Part shown: positions 52,944-61,985 of the stretch, in pieces
Layout of the letters: every line of letters starts with the position of its first letter
Position numbering within the stretch: position 1 is the first letter of the stretch
Source: CAVWSM01 sp963798505
GTDB taxonomy: Bacteria > Actinomycetota > Actinomycetes > Jiangellales > Jiangellaceae
Length of the DNA: 64,000 bases
Direction: 5' to 3'
Assembly (NCBI GenBank): GCA_963798505.1
Contig: CAWCTX010000009.1
Coordinates: 124,001-188,000, forward strand
Made by a program: the position numbers and the translations under genes
Notes under the pieces: model-generated
What the model was told of the DNA's origin: nothing
Seen by the model: the letters and a program-made list of their open reading frames with translations, nothing else
The model's database searches: none

Positions 52944-53783
52944 CTACTGCTGCTTGTGAAATATTTCACGAGCGTGTTCCGCGGCCCTGCCGAGGACGGC
53001 ATCGAGCATCGGCTCGGTGAGCCTTCCGGTGAAGGTGTTCTGCTGGCTGGGGTGATAGCTGCCGATGAGCAGCACCTCGCCGAGGAGAGCCTCCGCCGCG
53101 TGCGCGAACCTCGGCCGTGGGCGCTGCACGGGCAGTCCGGCCCGTTCCAGCGTGCCGAGCGCCGCCGCCCAGGCGAACGCGCCGAGCGCCACGACCGACC
53201 GCAACGTGGGCCGGACCAGCGCGACCTCGCGGTCGAGCCAGGGCCGGCAGGTGTCGCGCTCGTCCGGGGTGGGCGCGTTGCCGGGAGGCGCGCACCGGAC
53301 CGCCGCGACGACGCGCGTGCGGACCAGCCGTAGCCCGTCGCCGGCATGGACGCTGGTGGGCTGCGTCGCGAGACCCGTACGGTGCAGCGCGGCGAACAGC
53401 CAGTCACCGCTGCGGTCCCCGGTGAAGATCCGGCCCGTCCGGTTGCCGCCATGGGCGGCAGGTGCCAGCCCGAGCACCAGGATCTCCGGTTGTTCGTCCC
53501 CCCAGCCTGGGACTGGCCGACCCCAATAGGGCTGGTCGGCGAAGGCTCGCCGCCGCGTCGTCGCCACCTCCTCGCGCCATCCGACCAGCCGCGGGCACGC
53601 CCGGCACACGGACTCGCATGCGGTCAGCGTGCGCAAGCCGTCGGCGTCGGCCGCAAGCCGCTGTACGTCCTCGGCGTCCGCGGCGACCGGGGTCGTCACG
53701 GCCGCCGGGTCGTCCGGCCACCCACTGCCGGGCGTGACCGGGCTCGTGAACCGTCCGCCGACCAGGGGATGCGGGAGCAGCAC
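52944..53783 (-). CDS. uracil-DNA glycosylase, family 5 (UdgB-like)
   Basis: 279 residues. [4Fe-4S] cysteines in ACESVCRACPRL, WREE and AVRCAPPGNAPTPDERDTCRPWL. Motif A GLAPAAHGGNRTGRIFTGDRSG lacks the catalytic Asp/Asn of other UDGs, as in family 5. The C-terminal motif is GSYHPSQQNTFTGRLT. Removes uracil and deaminated purines, a useful activity in high-GC DNA. Start GTG 53783 (VLLPHPLVGGRF); the frame is open further upstream. Ends 10 nt before ndh. Confidence 0.93.
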   Translation of the reverse strand: MLLPHPLVGGRFTSPVTPGSGWPDDPAAVTTPVAADAEDVQRLAADADGLRTLTACESVCRACPRLVGWREEVATTRRRAFADQPYWGRPVPGWGDEQPEILVLGLAPAAHGGNRTGRIFTGDRSGDWLFAALHRTGLATQPTSVHAGDGLRLVRTRVVAAVRCAPPGNAPTPDERDTCRPWLDREVALVRPTLRSVVALGAFAWAAALGTLERAGLPVQRPRPRFAHAAEALLGEVLLIGSYHPSQQNTFTGRLTEPMLDAVLGRAAEHAREIFHKQQ

Positions 53784-53880
53784 GCACCAAGTATCAGCGC
53801 GACCCGATGCGGGCTCCTCACAACAAGGACCGAACCGCAAGGCCGTTGGCTTCGTATTCAAGGCGAGAGAGGAGTACGCC

Positions 53881-54111
53881 ATGAGCATCACCCTTACCGG
53901 CCCGGTCGGTGCAATGACCGACATTGACCGAGCACGGGCGCGATCCATCGCGGCAGCCCGCGTCGAAGCCGCCCTCGAGGCGATCAACCGGCGTGACCCG
54001 ACGCCGCAGCACGAGGCCGACCTGCGCGAGGCACGGCTCAACCGCCGCGATGCGCTGCAGATGCTGGCGCTCGCGGAGGCACAGGCCATGGACCTGCGCC
54101 TCGCGAGCTGA
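53881..54111 (+). CDS. small hypothetical helical protein
   Basis: 76 residues, very rich in Ala and Arg and predicted almost entirely helical (RARARSIAAARVEAALEAINRR ... LREARLNRRDALQMLALAEAQ). Not recognised. ATG 53881 is preceded by GAGAGAGGAG, a strong ribosome-binding site, which is the main support that it is real. Stands alone, divergent from the glycosylase and convergent with the xylanase gene, 5 nt from its stop. Confidence 0.6.
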   Translation: MSITLTGPVGAMTDIDRARARSIAAARVEAALEAINRRDPTPQHEADLREARLNRRDALQMLALAEAQAMDLRLAS

Positions 54112-54116
54112 GCCGG

Positions 54117-55199
54117 CTACCCGCCCAGCGCAAGCGTCGCCTGGAGCGCCTGGTAGGCAGGCTTGATACCGAAGTTCTCGTCGAGGATGTTGGCCGCGCC
54201 TTCACCGGTGAAGAAGCCGGGCACCCACGAGTACTTGTCGGTGAAACCCCACACGGTGAACGACGTGCATCGCTTGACGAGCAGGCAGCCCTGCATCAGC
54301 GTGTTGTAGCCCTGCGCCTGCGCCTGCAGCTTCACGGTGTCCGGTGGCATGATCATCCGAACATCAGCCTCGGTCACCGAGATCTCCAACCCGAGGTCCT
54401 GGAACCGCTGCATGTTCTGCGCGACGATCGGCGCCGGCCAGAAGCCGAACTGCACACCGAGATGTCCCTGGATTCCCATGCCGTGCACCGGGATCCGGTC
54501 GGCGAGCAGCTGCTGGGCGAGCGCGTAGTAGGCGTCGCTCTTGGGGCTAAGGCCCTCGACGTTGTAGTCGTTCAGGTAGAGCTTGACCTTCGGGTCGGCC
54601 CGGTGCGCCCAGCGAAAGACGTCGGCGATGTAGCCGGGACCGAGCTGCTGCAGCCAGATCGTGTCACGCAGCTGGGCGTTGTCGTCGATCACTTCGTTGA
54701 CCACGTCCCACTGGAAGATCTTGCCCCTGAAGTGCGACACCACGTCGGTCACGTGCTGGCGGAGGATGTCCCGCAACTCGCCGGACATGATCTCACCGGA
54801 CGCCACGCCTTGAGTGAGCCAGCCGGGCAGCTGGTTGTGCCACAGGAGCGTGTGCCCGCGGACCTTCTGGCCGTTGGCGCTGGCGAAGTCGACGAGCTCG
54901 TCCGCCGGTCCGAAGTTCAGCTGTCCGCGCTGCGGCTCGATCGTGTCCCACTTCATGACGTTCTCGGCCGTCACGCTGTTGAATTCGGTGGCGATCCGGT
55001 CGCGGTAGGTCGAGTCGTTCGCCAGGGCATTCATGTCAACCGCGGTGCCGATGCACAGGTCGGCGCGCTTGGCGAGGTCGCGCAAGGGTTGGTCGATCGA
55101 CGGCGCCCGACCTCCGAGCGGCGCACTCGACGGCGCCAGCCACACGAGCGTGCTGGTCCCGAGGACGGCGGCGATGAGGGCAATGCGTGCGGACTTCAT
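54117..55199 (-). CDS. secreted endo-1,4-beta-xylanase, GH10
   Basis: 360 residues. Signal peptide MKSARIALIAAVLGTSTLVWLA, then a single GH10 catalytic domain with no carbohydrate-binding module. EFNSVTAENVMKWD, GHTLLWHNQLPGWL, the acid/base Glu in WDVVNEVID, the nucleophile Glu in LEISVTEADVRM and FTVWGFTDKYSWVPGF. Start ATG 55199 with GGGAGG upstream; the frame continues to 55343 but lacks a signal-like start. A perfect CGAAANTTTCG operator lies 25 nt upstream, implying xylan-type induction. Confidence 0.94.
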   Translation of the reverse strand: MKSARIALIAAVLGTSTLVWLAPSSAPLGGRAPSIDQPLRDLAKRADLCIGTAVDMNALANDSTYRDRIATEFNSVTAENVMKWDTIEPQRGQLNFGPADELVDFASANGQKVRGHTLLWHNQLPGWLTQGVASGEIMSGELRDILRQHVTDVVSHFRGKIFQWDVVNEVIDDNAQLRDTIWLQQLGPGYIADVFRWAHRADPKVKLYLNDYNVEGLSPKSDAYYALAQQLLADRIPVHGMGIQGHLGVQFGFWPAPIVAQNMQRFQDLGLEISVTEADVRMIMPPDTVKLQAQAQGYNTLMQGCLLVKRCTSFTVWGFTDKYSWVPGFFTGEGAANILDENFGIKPAYQALQATLALGG

Positions 55200-55223
55200 G
55201 CGGGCGTGCCTCCCTCTAAGAAA

Positions 55224-55240
55224 TTCCGAAACTTTCGGAA
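55224..55240. promoter_or_regulatory. xylanase operator, palindrome TTCCGAAACTTTCGGAA
   Basis: 17-bp perfect palindrome centred on C55232, containing CGAAACTTTCG. As I recall, CGAAANTTTCG is the palindrome reported upstream of Streptomyces xylanase genes and is bound by LacI-family repressors. It is 25 nt upstream of the GH10 start codon. No LacI-type gene is in this window, so the repressor is encoded elsewhere. Confidence 0.8.
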
Positions 55241-55332
55241 CGAGAGCCGATATTCGCGCGCAACTTTCAGTCAACTCTCGCGAAACATAGGGGCACGTGC
55301 GCGTGGGCGTCAATACCGGGCCTGTAGCCGAC

Positions 55333-56250
55333 TCAGTCGACACAGCTCCAGGCGATGCCGTCGAGGATGTCGTGCTCGCTCACCACGACCTCGGGCACAC
55401 CGACCCGGTCGACGATCGCGCGGAGCACTAGCGCACCGGCCGCGATGACGTCGACGCGCCCCGGGTGCATCACGGGGATGGCCGCCCGCCCTGCGTGATC
55501 GAGCGCGAGCAGCCGGTCGCTGATGGCACGTACGGCCGGCGCCGCGACTCGCGAGTGGTGGATCGCCACGGGGTCGTAGGCCGGGAGGTCGAGTGCGATC
55601 CCGCCGACCGTCGTCACTGAGCCCGCGACCCCGACGAGAGTGCGGGTCTCGTGTAACGGCACTGTCAGTGCCGCAAGGTCGAGCGCCACCTCGATGTCGC
55701 GCCGCGCGGCGGCGACCTGCGCCGCAGTGGGCGGGTCGTCCTGCAGGTGCCGCTCGGTCAGCCGTACACAGCCGATGTCGACCGAAATGGCGCTGCGCAA
55801 CTCGCCGTCGCCGAGCACGAGCTCCGTGGACCCGCCGCCGATGTCGACGACCAGGTAGGGCGAAGGCAGCGCGTCGCCGAGGTCGCGCGTCGCGCCGACA
55901 AAAGACAGCCGGGCCTCCTCGTCGCCCGACGCCACGTCGGGTGGCACGCCGAGGATGTCCTGGACACCGGCGACGAACTCGTCGCTGTTGGCGGCGTCGC
56001 GGGTGGCGCTGGTGGCAACCATGCGCACGTGCGTCGCGCCGAGCTCGTTGATCCGGTCGGCGTAGACGCGGAGTGCGGCGAACGTACGGTCCAATGCTTT
56101 CGGCGCGAGCCGCCCGGTGCGGTCGACGCCCTGGCCGAGCCGCACGATCTCCATGCGGCGGTCGAGGTCGGTCAGCGTGCGGTCGTGGATGTCGGCGACG
56201 AGCAGGCGGATCGAGTTGGTACCGCAGTCGATGGCGGCGACGCGGGTCAC
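55333..56250 (-). CDS. ppx: Ppx/GppA exopolyphosphatase
   Basis: 305 residues, the short actinobacterial type. Hydrolyses terminal phosphate of polyphosphate or pppGpp. ATPase-fold motifs: phosphate 1 AAIDCGTNSIRLLVAD, TSATRDAANS, phosphate 2 LVVDIGGGSTELV and VGVAGSVTTVGGI. GTG start at 56250 (VTRVAAIDCG) overlaps the TGA of DUF501 (GTGA). Order mfd-mazG-lipoprotein-eno-ftsB-DUF501-ppx matches M. tuberculosis Rv1020-Rv1026. Confidence 0.93.
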   Translation of the reverse strand: MTRVAAIDCGTNSIRLLVADIHDRTLTDLDRRMEIVRLGQGVDRTGRLAPKALDRTFAALRVYADRINELGATHVRMVATSATRDAANSDEFVAGVQDILGVPPDVASGDEEARLSFVGATRDLGDALPSPYLVVDIGGGSTELVLGDGELRSAISVDIGCVRLTERHLQDDPPTAAQVAAARRDIEVALDLAALTVPLHETRTLVGVAGSVTTVGGIALDLPAYDPVAIHHSRVAAPAVRAISDRLLALDHAGRAAIPVMHPGRVDVIAAGALVLRAIVDRVGVPEVVVSEHDILDGIAWSCVD

Positions 56251-56789
56251 GTTGCGGACCCTCCGCCGCTTGGGGTGACACACGGACCACCCACCCACCA
56301 GTCGGGCAGCGCCACCACCGCCTCGTCGCCCAGTGGATTGACACCGGGTCCGGCCGCTAGCGCGTGACCGACGAGCACATGCAGGCACTTGACGCGGTCG
56401 GGCATGCCGCCCGCGGTGACACCGGCGATCTCGTCGACGTGCTCGATGGCTTCCCGGCGGGCGAGATAGCGGTCGTGCGCCGCCCGATAGCGCTGCGCCA
56501 ACTCGACGTCGGAGCCCAGGCGTTCTGTCATCTCACGCATCATGCCGCTGGCTTCGAGCGTGCTCGTGGCGCCGGTCGCTCGCGGGCAGGTGAGGTAGTA
56601 CAGCGTCGGGAACGGCGTGCCGTCGGGCAGCCGCGGAGAAGTCTCGACGACGTCGGGGAACCCGCACGGGCAGCGGTGCGCGACCGACACCGCGCCACGC
56701 ACCGGCCGACCCAGCTGGGACTGCATCGCCGCGTGGTCACGCTCGGTCACGGGCTCCGGCGAGTCGGGCGGTGGTGGCGGAGCGGCCAT
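56247..56789 (-). CDS. DUF501 protein
   Basis: 180 residues. Family sequence VAHRCPCGFPDVVETSPRLPDGTPFPTLYYLTCPRA with a Cys cluster, then GGMPDRVKCLHVLVGHALA. Conserved in actinobacteria between the FtsB-like gene and ppx (compare Rv1025); function unknown. ATG 56789 overlaps the upstream TGA (TGATG) and its stop overlaps the ppx GTG. Confidence 0.92.
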   Translation of the reverse strand: MAAPPPPPDSPEPVTERDHAAMQSQLGRPVRGAVSVAHRCPCGFPDVVETSPRLPDGTPFPTLYYLTCPRATGATSTLEASGMMREMTERLGSDVELAQRYRAAHDRYLARREAIEHVDEIAGVTAGGMPDRVKCLHVLVGHALAAGPGVNPLGDEAVVALPDWWVGGPCVTPSGGGSAT

Positions 56790-57388
56790 CAGGGCTGCGC
56801 CGCGTCGTCGACCGCGGGCTCGGCGCCGGCCGTCTCGACAGTCCCCCAGAGCCGCTCCCACCAATGACCGGTGGCCTCGGGCGCGACGACCCCGGTGGTC
56901 TCGGGGAGCGCGCCCACCTCGTCGCCTGCACCGTCGACCACGATGTAGCCGAGCTCGCCGGGCAGGACGAAATGCAGCCGCTCGCGGGCCTGCTGCTGCA
57001 CGTAGGCGGGATCCTCCCAGCGCTCCTCCTGCGCCTCGAGGTCGCGAACCTGGGCTTCGAGGTCGGCGCTCTCGGCGCGCAGGTCGGCGATGTCGGACCG
57101 CTGCTCCAACCACGTGCGCAGCGGGTAGGCATAGGACACGGCCAGCACCACGAGCACCAACGCGAGGAGCGCCGCGCGACTCGTGAACGACGAGCGTCGC
57201 TGCCCTGGCGCCGCGGCGTCGTCGGGCGACTCCGCCACGTTGGCCGCTGCCCGGCTTGCGGCGGCCGGCCCGGGCCGGGTGCGGGCGGCCGGTCGTGGCG
57301 AGGCGCCGGAGCTGGGCTGCCGGCTGGTGGAGCGGCGGCCTTGCGGCCCGCTCCCCGGACGGCCCCCTGTGCCCCGGCGCGTCGGCAC
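56789..57388 (-). CDS. septum formation initiator family protein (FtsB/DivIC-like)
   Basis: 199 residues. Long basic, proline-rich cytoplasmic N-terminus (about 1-65), one membrane helix (AALLALVLVVLAVSYAYPL), then an extracytoplasmic coiled coil (IADLRAESADLEAQVRDLEAQEERW) and the DivIC motif DPAYVQQQARERLHFVLPGE. Part of the divisome in actinobacteria. GTG start 57388, 4 nt after the eno stop. Compare Rv1024. Confidence 0.9.
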   Translation of the reverse strand: MPTRRGTGGRPGSGPQGRRSTSRQPSSGASPRPAARTRPGPAAASRAAANVAESPDDAAAPGQRRSSFTSRAALLALVLVVLAVSYAYPLRTWLEQRSDIADLRAESADLEAQVRDLEAQEERWEDPAYVQQQARERLHFVLPGELGYIVVDGAGDEVGALPETTGVVAPEATGHWWERLWGTVETAGAEPAVDDAAQP

Positions 57389-57391
57389 GAG

Positions 57392-58672
57392 TCAGACCTT
57401 GAACCGCGGGAAGGCGCCGGCCCCGGCGTAGCGCGCCGCGTCGTCGATCTCTTCCTCGATGCGCAGCAGCTGGTTGTACTTGGCCACCCGCTCGGAGCGC
57501 GCCGGGGCTCCACTCTTGATCTGCCCGCAGTCGGTGGCCACCGCGAGATCGGCGATCGTGGTGTCCTCGGTCTCACCGGATCGGTGGCTCATCATGCAGC
57601 GAAAGCCGCTGCGATGCGCGAGCGTCACCGCGTCAAGGGTCTCCGTGAGCGACCCGATCTGGTTGACCTTGACGAGCAGCGCGTTGGCGGCGGACTCGTT
57701 GATGCCGCGCTGCAAGCGCTCGACGTTGGTGACGAACAGGTCGTCACCGACGATCTGCACCTTGTCGCCCAGCTCGGCGGTCAGTGCGGACCAGGCCGCC
57801 CAGTCGTCCTCGGCAAGGGGGTCCTCGATGGACACGAGCGGGTAGGCGGAGAGGAGGTCGGCGTAGTAGGCGACCATCTGCTCGGAGGTCTTGCTCGCGC
57901 CCTCGAATCCGTACGACCCGTCCTTGAAGAACTCGGATGCCGCGACATCGAGAGCGAACGCGACGTCGGTGCCGGTCTTGAGCCCTGCCTTCTCGACGGC
58001 GACAGCAATGAGGTCGAGTGCCTCGCGGTTGCTCGGCAGGTTTGGCGCGAAGCCGCCTTCGTCGCCGAGGCCGGTGGCGAGGCCGCGCTCCTTGAGCACG
58101 CTCTTGAGCGCGTGGTAGACCTCGGCACCCCAGCGGATGGCCTCGCGGAAGCTGTCGGCGCCGATCGGGGCGATCATGAACTCCTGCACGTCGACGTTGG
58201 AGTCGGCATGCGCGCCGCCGTTGAGGATGTTGAGCATCGGCACGGGCAGGACGTGCGCGTTGGGCCCGCCCAGGTAGCGGAACAACGGCAGCTCGGCCGA
58301 CTCGGCCGCGGCCTTGGCCACCGCGAGCGAGACGCCGAGGATGGCGTTGGCGCCGAGCCGCGACTTGTTGGCCGTGCCGTCGAGGTCGAGCATGCGCTCG
58401 TCGATCAGGCGCTGCTCACTGGCCTCGTAGCCGAGCAGCTCAGGGGCGATGTCGTCGAGCACGCCGAGCACGGCCTTCTCGACGCCCTTGCCCAGGTAGC
58501 GGCCGGTGTCGCCGTCGCGCAGCTCGACGGCCTCGAAAGCACCGGTGGAGGCGCCGCTGGGCACGGCCGCGCGGGCGATCGTGCCGTCGTCGAGGGCCAC
58601 TTCGACCTCGACCGTGGGGTTGCCGCGCGAATCCAGGATCTCGCGCGCGCCGATGGCCTCGATGGTCGCCAC
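57392..58672 (-). CDS. eno: enolase
   Basis: 426 residues, standard length. Converts 2-phosphoglycerate to phosphoenolpyruvate. AREILDSRGNPTVEVEV at the N-terminus, PSGASTGAFEAVELRDGD, the Mg2+ ligands in ALDVAAS, SIEDPLAEDDW and VGDDLFVTN, the catalytic Lys in ALLVKVNQIGSLTET and signature MMSHRSGETEDTTIADL. GTG start 58672 (VATIEAIGA) after AAGGAG. Confidence 0.97.
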   Translation of the reverse strand: MATIEAIGAREILDSRGNPTVEVEVALDDGTIARAAVPSGASTGAFEAVELRDGDTGRYLGKGVEKAVLGVLDDIAPELLGYEASEQRLIDERMLDLDGTANKSRLGANAILGVSLAVAKAAAESAELPLFRYLGGPNAHVLPVPMLNILNGGAHADSNVDVQEFMIAPIGADSFREAIRWGAEVYHALKSVLKERGLATGLGDEGGFAPNLPSNREALDLIAVAVEKAGLKTGTDVAFALDVAASEFFKDGSYGFEGASKTSEQMVAYYADLLSAYPLVSIEDPLAEDDWAAWSALTAELGDKVQIVGDDLFVTNVERLQRGINESAANALLVKVNQIGSLTETLDAVTLAHRSGFRCMMSHRSGETEDTTIADLAVATDCGQIKSGAPARSERVAKYNQLLRIEEEIDDAARYAGAGAFPRFKV

Positions 58673-58763
58673 GGAGCGTCTCCTTGCCGTCGGATTTCCG
58701 CTTCTTAGTCGGGCCCGAGCCTACCGACGAATGCCCGCACGGCCTGATGCGCCACCCGGAGAG

Positions 58764-60393
58764 TCATGCCTCGTGCACGAGCACGCCGTCGGCATAGGTG
58801 CGGGCCACCCCGACCGAGCCGATCTCCTGTACGGGCAACGCGAACGGGTCGGCGGTCGCGACGACGAGGTCGGCGAGGTAGCCCGGCGCGATCCGACCGG
58901 TCTCGTCCAGGTGGTTCACCCTGGCGGAACCAGACGTGTATGCGGCGAGCGAGGTGGCAAGGTCGAGCGCCTGCTCCGGCAGGAACGCGTCCGCATCCTC
59001 TCCGTAGCCCGCCCGGTTGACCGCCACGTGCACCGCCTGCCAGGGATCGGAGCTCGTCACCGGCCAGTCACTGCCCATGGCAAGGGCGGCTCCGCCACGA
59101 TGCAGGTCGCCGAAGGGGTACTGCCAGCCTGCCCGGTCGGCCCCGAGGAACGGGACGGTGAGCTCGTCCATCTGCGGCTCGTGCTGCGCCCACAGCGCTT
59201 GCGCGGTGGCGGTGACGTCGAGCGCGGCGAACCGCGGGACGTCTTGTGGGTGGACGACTTGCAGGTGGGCGATGTGGTGCCGGTTGGTGGTGGTGCCGTT
59301 GGCCGTACGGGCTGCCGCGAACGCGTCGAGCGCGACGCGTACGGCGCGGTCGCCGATCGCGTGCACATGCACCTGGAAGCCCGCAGCATCAAGGGATGTG
59401 ACGTAGGTGTCCAACCGCTCCGCCTCGACGAACGAGATGCCCCGGTTGCCGGTCACACAGCCGCAGGTGTCGAGATAAGGGTCGATCATCGCGGCGGTGA
59501 AGTTCTCCGCGATGCCGTCGAGCATGATCTTGACCGCTCCGGCGACGAAGCGGCTGGGTGGCGTCGTGGCGCGACGCTGCTATGAGCCCGTCGAGCTGCT
59601 CCAGCCCACGGTCGCGCTCCCACCAGAGCGCGCCGCGAACCCGCGCGACGAGCTGGCCCGTGCGAGCGGCCGCGACGTACGCGTCGTAAGGGTCGGCGTG
59701 GCCGAGGTAGCTGCCGACGATGGCGTCCTGCCATGCCGTCACCCCGTGCGCGAGCAGGTGACGCTGGCCTTCGAGGAGTGCTGCGATGCGGTCGTCCAGC
59801 GTCTCCTCGGGCAGCACCCGGAACAGCAGCGCCACGGCACCCTCGTGCAGCGTGCCGGTCGGCTCGCCGTCCGGGTCACGCTCGATGCGGCCGTCTACCG
59901 GATCGGGTGTCTCACGGGTGACCCCCGCCAGTTCGAGCGCGCGGCTGTTGACCCATGCGCCGTGGTGGTCTCGGTTGGGCAGGTAGGCGGGCCGATCGGG
60001 GACAACGCTGTCGAGGTCCTCCTTTCGCGGCGTGCCGCCGGCGAACGCGGCCAGCTGCCAGCCGGCCCCGATCACCCACGGCGAGGTTGGGTGCCGGGCG
60101 GCATAGTCGCCGATCGCGGCAAGGTAGGCGGCCTTGTCGTGCAGCGTGGACAGGTCGCAGTGCAGCCGCTCGGCGCCGCCCTGCACGGGATGGCAGTGAG
60201 CATCCTGGAAACCCGGCAGCAGCAAGCGGCCAGCGAGGTCGACCACCTCGGTGCTGGAGCCGTGCATCTCGCGCGCCTCCTCGCCGAGGGCCACGATCCG
60301 GTCTCCGGACACGGCAACGTCCATGACCACCGGCGGGGTCGCCGAGCCGGTGAAGACCGGGCCGTTGGCGAACAGCAGGTCGGCAGCGCGCAC
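58764..60393 (-). pseudogene. amidohydrolase, YtcJ-like (frameshifted)
   Basis: About 542 residues once repaired. Metal-dependent hydrolase: metal-binding HxH in LLPGFQDAHCHPVQGG, VTAWQDAIVG, then after the shift KIMLDGIAENFTAAM (probable metal-binding Lys region), HVHAIGDRAVRVALD, HHIAHLQVVHPQD and GSDWPVTSSDP. Deleting plus-strand T59555 (coding ACCCAGCCGC) gives DATRRFVAGAVKIML and one frame. GTG start 60393 lies 3 nt after the mazG stop. Substrate unknown; YtcJ relatives act on N-acyl or cyclic amides. Confidence 0.85.
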
Positions 60394-60395
60394 GG

Positions 60396-61367
60396 CTAGG
60401 GCTCGCCCTCCGCCACGCGCACCGCGTCCGCGAACCGGCGCACCGCGCTCCGCAGCTCCTGCTCGGCATCGACACCACGCGCCCGCGCGGCGACGACCAG
60501 GCCGAGCAGCGCGTCGCCGATGTCGCCCTCGAAGTCGACCGCTGGAACGTCGACGGGCACGCCGGCCTTCTCGGCCCGGTGCAGCAGCTTGGCGGCCAGC
60601 GACAGCGCAGGCAGCGCGAGGGGCACGCCCTCCATCGAGGAGACGCGCCCCTTCTCTGCTGTCTTCTGCTGCTCCCACGATGCGTCGAGAGTCTCCAGGT
60701 CGGGTGCCTCGCCATGGCCGAACACGTGCGGGTGGCGCCGCACCAGCTTGTCGACGATGCCGCCGGCCACGTCGTCGACCGACCACGGCTCGGACGCCCG
60801 CTCTTCCGCGATGCGCGCGTGAAAGACCACCTGCAGCAGGAGGTCGCCCAGCTCCTCGCGCAGGTGCACGTCGTCGCCGGTCTCGATCGCCTCGATCGTC
60901 TCGTACGTCTCCTCGACAAGGTAGGTGACCAGCGACGCGTGCGTCTGCTTGGCATCCCATGGACACCCGCCAGGCGACCGCAGCCTGTCCATCAACGCAA
61001 CGAGGTCGAGGAACCGCGCGCCCGGCAGGTCGTACGAACCGTGCACCACCTCCACCTCGGGCAGCGGCTCGCCCGCCGACGACGCGGCCACCGCTGCGGC
61101 GGTCAAACCATCGGTCAGCGCGACATCACCCGCGGCAGAGACGAGCCACACCACCGGCCGTGACTCGCTGCGCGCCAGCGAGAGCAGCGCTCGTACGTCC
61201 GGCGCAGCAACCTCCACCTGCATACCGGCGGCGGACAGCGCCGCGGCGAGCTGTGTCGCGTCGGACCCGGCGAGCACGCGGCCGGAGCGCAGCACGTCCC
61301 ACGCGGCAGCCGACAGCAGCCCAGGGGCTACCCGGGGACTGGTGACCAGGAGGACGAGCCGGCTCAT
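60396..61367 (-). CDS. mazG: nucleoside triphosphate pyrophosphohydrolase MazG
   Basis: 323 residues. The MazG domain (about 120-235) has LRSPGGCPWDAKQTHASLVTYLVEETYE, with the EExxE-type metal site completed by REELGDLLLQVVFHARIAEE. House-cleans aberrant dNTPs. The N-terminal 110 residues have no confident assignment, as in the mycobacterial enzyme. TAG stop. Upstream of the amidohydrolase and downstream of the lipoprotein gene. Confidence 0.93.
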   Translation of the reverse strand: MSRLVLLVTSPRVAPGLLSAAAWDVLRSGRVLAGSDATQLAAALSAAGMQVEVAAPDVRALLSLARSESRPVVWLVSAAGDVALTDGLTAAAVAASSAGEPLPEVEVVHGSYDLPGARFLDLVALMDRLRSPGGCPWDAKQTHASLVTYLVEETYETIEAIETGDDVHLREELGDLLLQVVFHARIAEERASEPWSVDDVAGGIVDKLVRRHPHVFGHGEAPDLETLDASWEQQKTAEKGRVSSMEGVPLALPALSLAAKLLHRAEKAGVPVDVPAVDFEGDIGDALLGLVVAARARGVDAEQELRSAVRRFADAVRVAEGEP

Positions 61368-61390
61368 GCGTGCGCGGGGCAGCGCCCCGG

Positions 61391-61978
61391 CTAGGACGCG
61401 GCCTCGTCGAGAACGGACGCGATCGCGCCCGAGCCCTCGGCCAGCTGGTTGCCCTCCCAGGTGCCATAGCGCCGGTTGAGGGTCACGCCGATCTCGTCGG
61501 CCTTGGCAACCAGGGCTTCCTCGACGGCCTCGTCGGACCCGAGCCGCTCGGCCAGCCCGCTGCGCAACAGCTCGTCGTGGACCGCGGAGCGCAGCGAGTC
61601 GTCAGTGAAGCCCTCGTCGAGCTTGAACTGGGTCAGGTCGCCGCCCTGAGCCTCCGCCACCTGATCGAGGAAGTCGTCGACGTCGGCCTCCGTGGTCGAC
61701 ACGCCCTCGTCGGCGGCCACCTCGGTCAGCAGCTCGTGCCGGACGTCTTGCTGGATGATGCGCCGCTGCAGCGCGCCGGTGTCGATGCCGGACGGGTCGG
61801 GGTTGGTGTCGAGGTAGTCGGCGACCTTGTCCTGCACCGACGTCACCGTGATGCGCTCGCCGCCGACGACCGCCGCCGCACCGATCTCGTTGCCGCCGCT
61901 GCACGCGGAGGCGCTTAGCAGCGCGCCGACGGCAATTCCCACGACGGTGCCGCGCCGGAGGTTGATGCGGATCACCAT
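61391..61978 (-). CDS. lipoprotein with SurA N-terminal-like chaperone domain
   Basis: 195 residues. Signal peptide with lipobox (LLSASACSGG), then a helical SurA_N-like region (GGERITVTSVQDKVADYL ... RRIIQQDVRHELLTEVAADEGVSTTEADVDDFL). No parvulin (rotamase) domain follows, so it is probably a folding helper at the outer face of the membrane and not an isomerase. Position between mfd and mazG corresponds to a lipoprotein gene in mycobacteria (lpqU region). Confidence 0.88.
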   Translation of the reverse strand: MVIRINLRRGTVVGIAVGALLSASACSGGNEIGAAAVVGGERITVTSVQDKVADYLDTNPDPSGIDTGALQRRIIQQDVRHELLTEVAADEGVSTTEADVDDFLDQVAEAQGGDLTQFKLDEGFTDDSLRSAVHDELLRSGLAERLGSDEAVEEALVAKADEIGVTLNRRYGTWEGNQLAEGSGAIASVLDEAAS

Positions 61979-61985
61979 TTACCTC

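Noticed and set aside
12604..59555. Programmed +1 translational frameshifting as an explanation for the split genes
   Set aside because: The sites share no slippery codon, stop codon or downstream structure, and the affected families are normally encoded in one frame.
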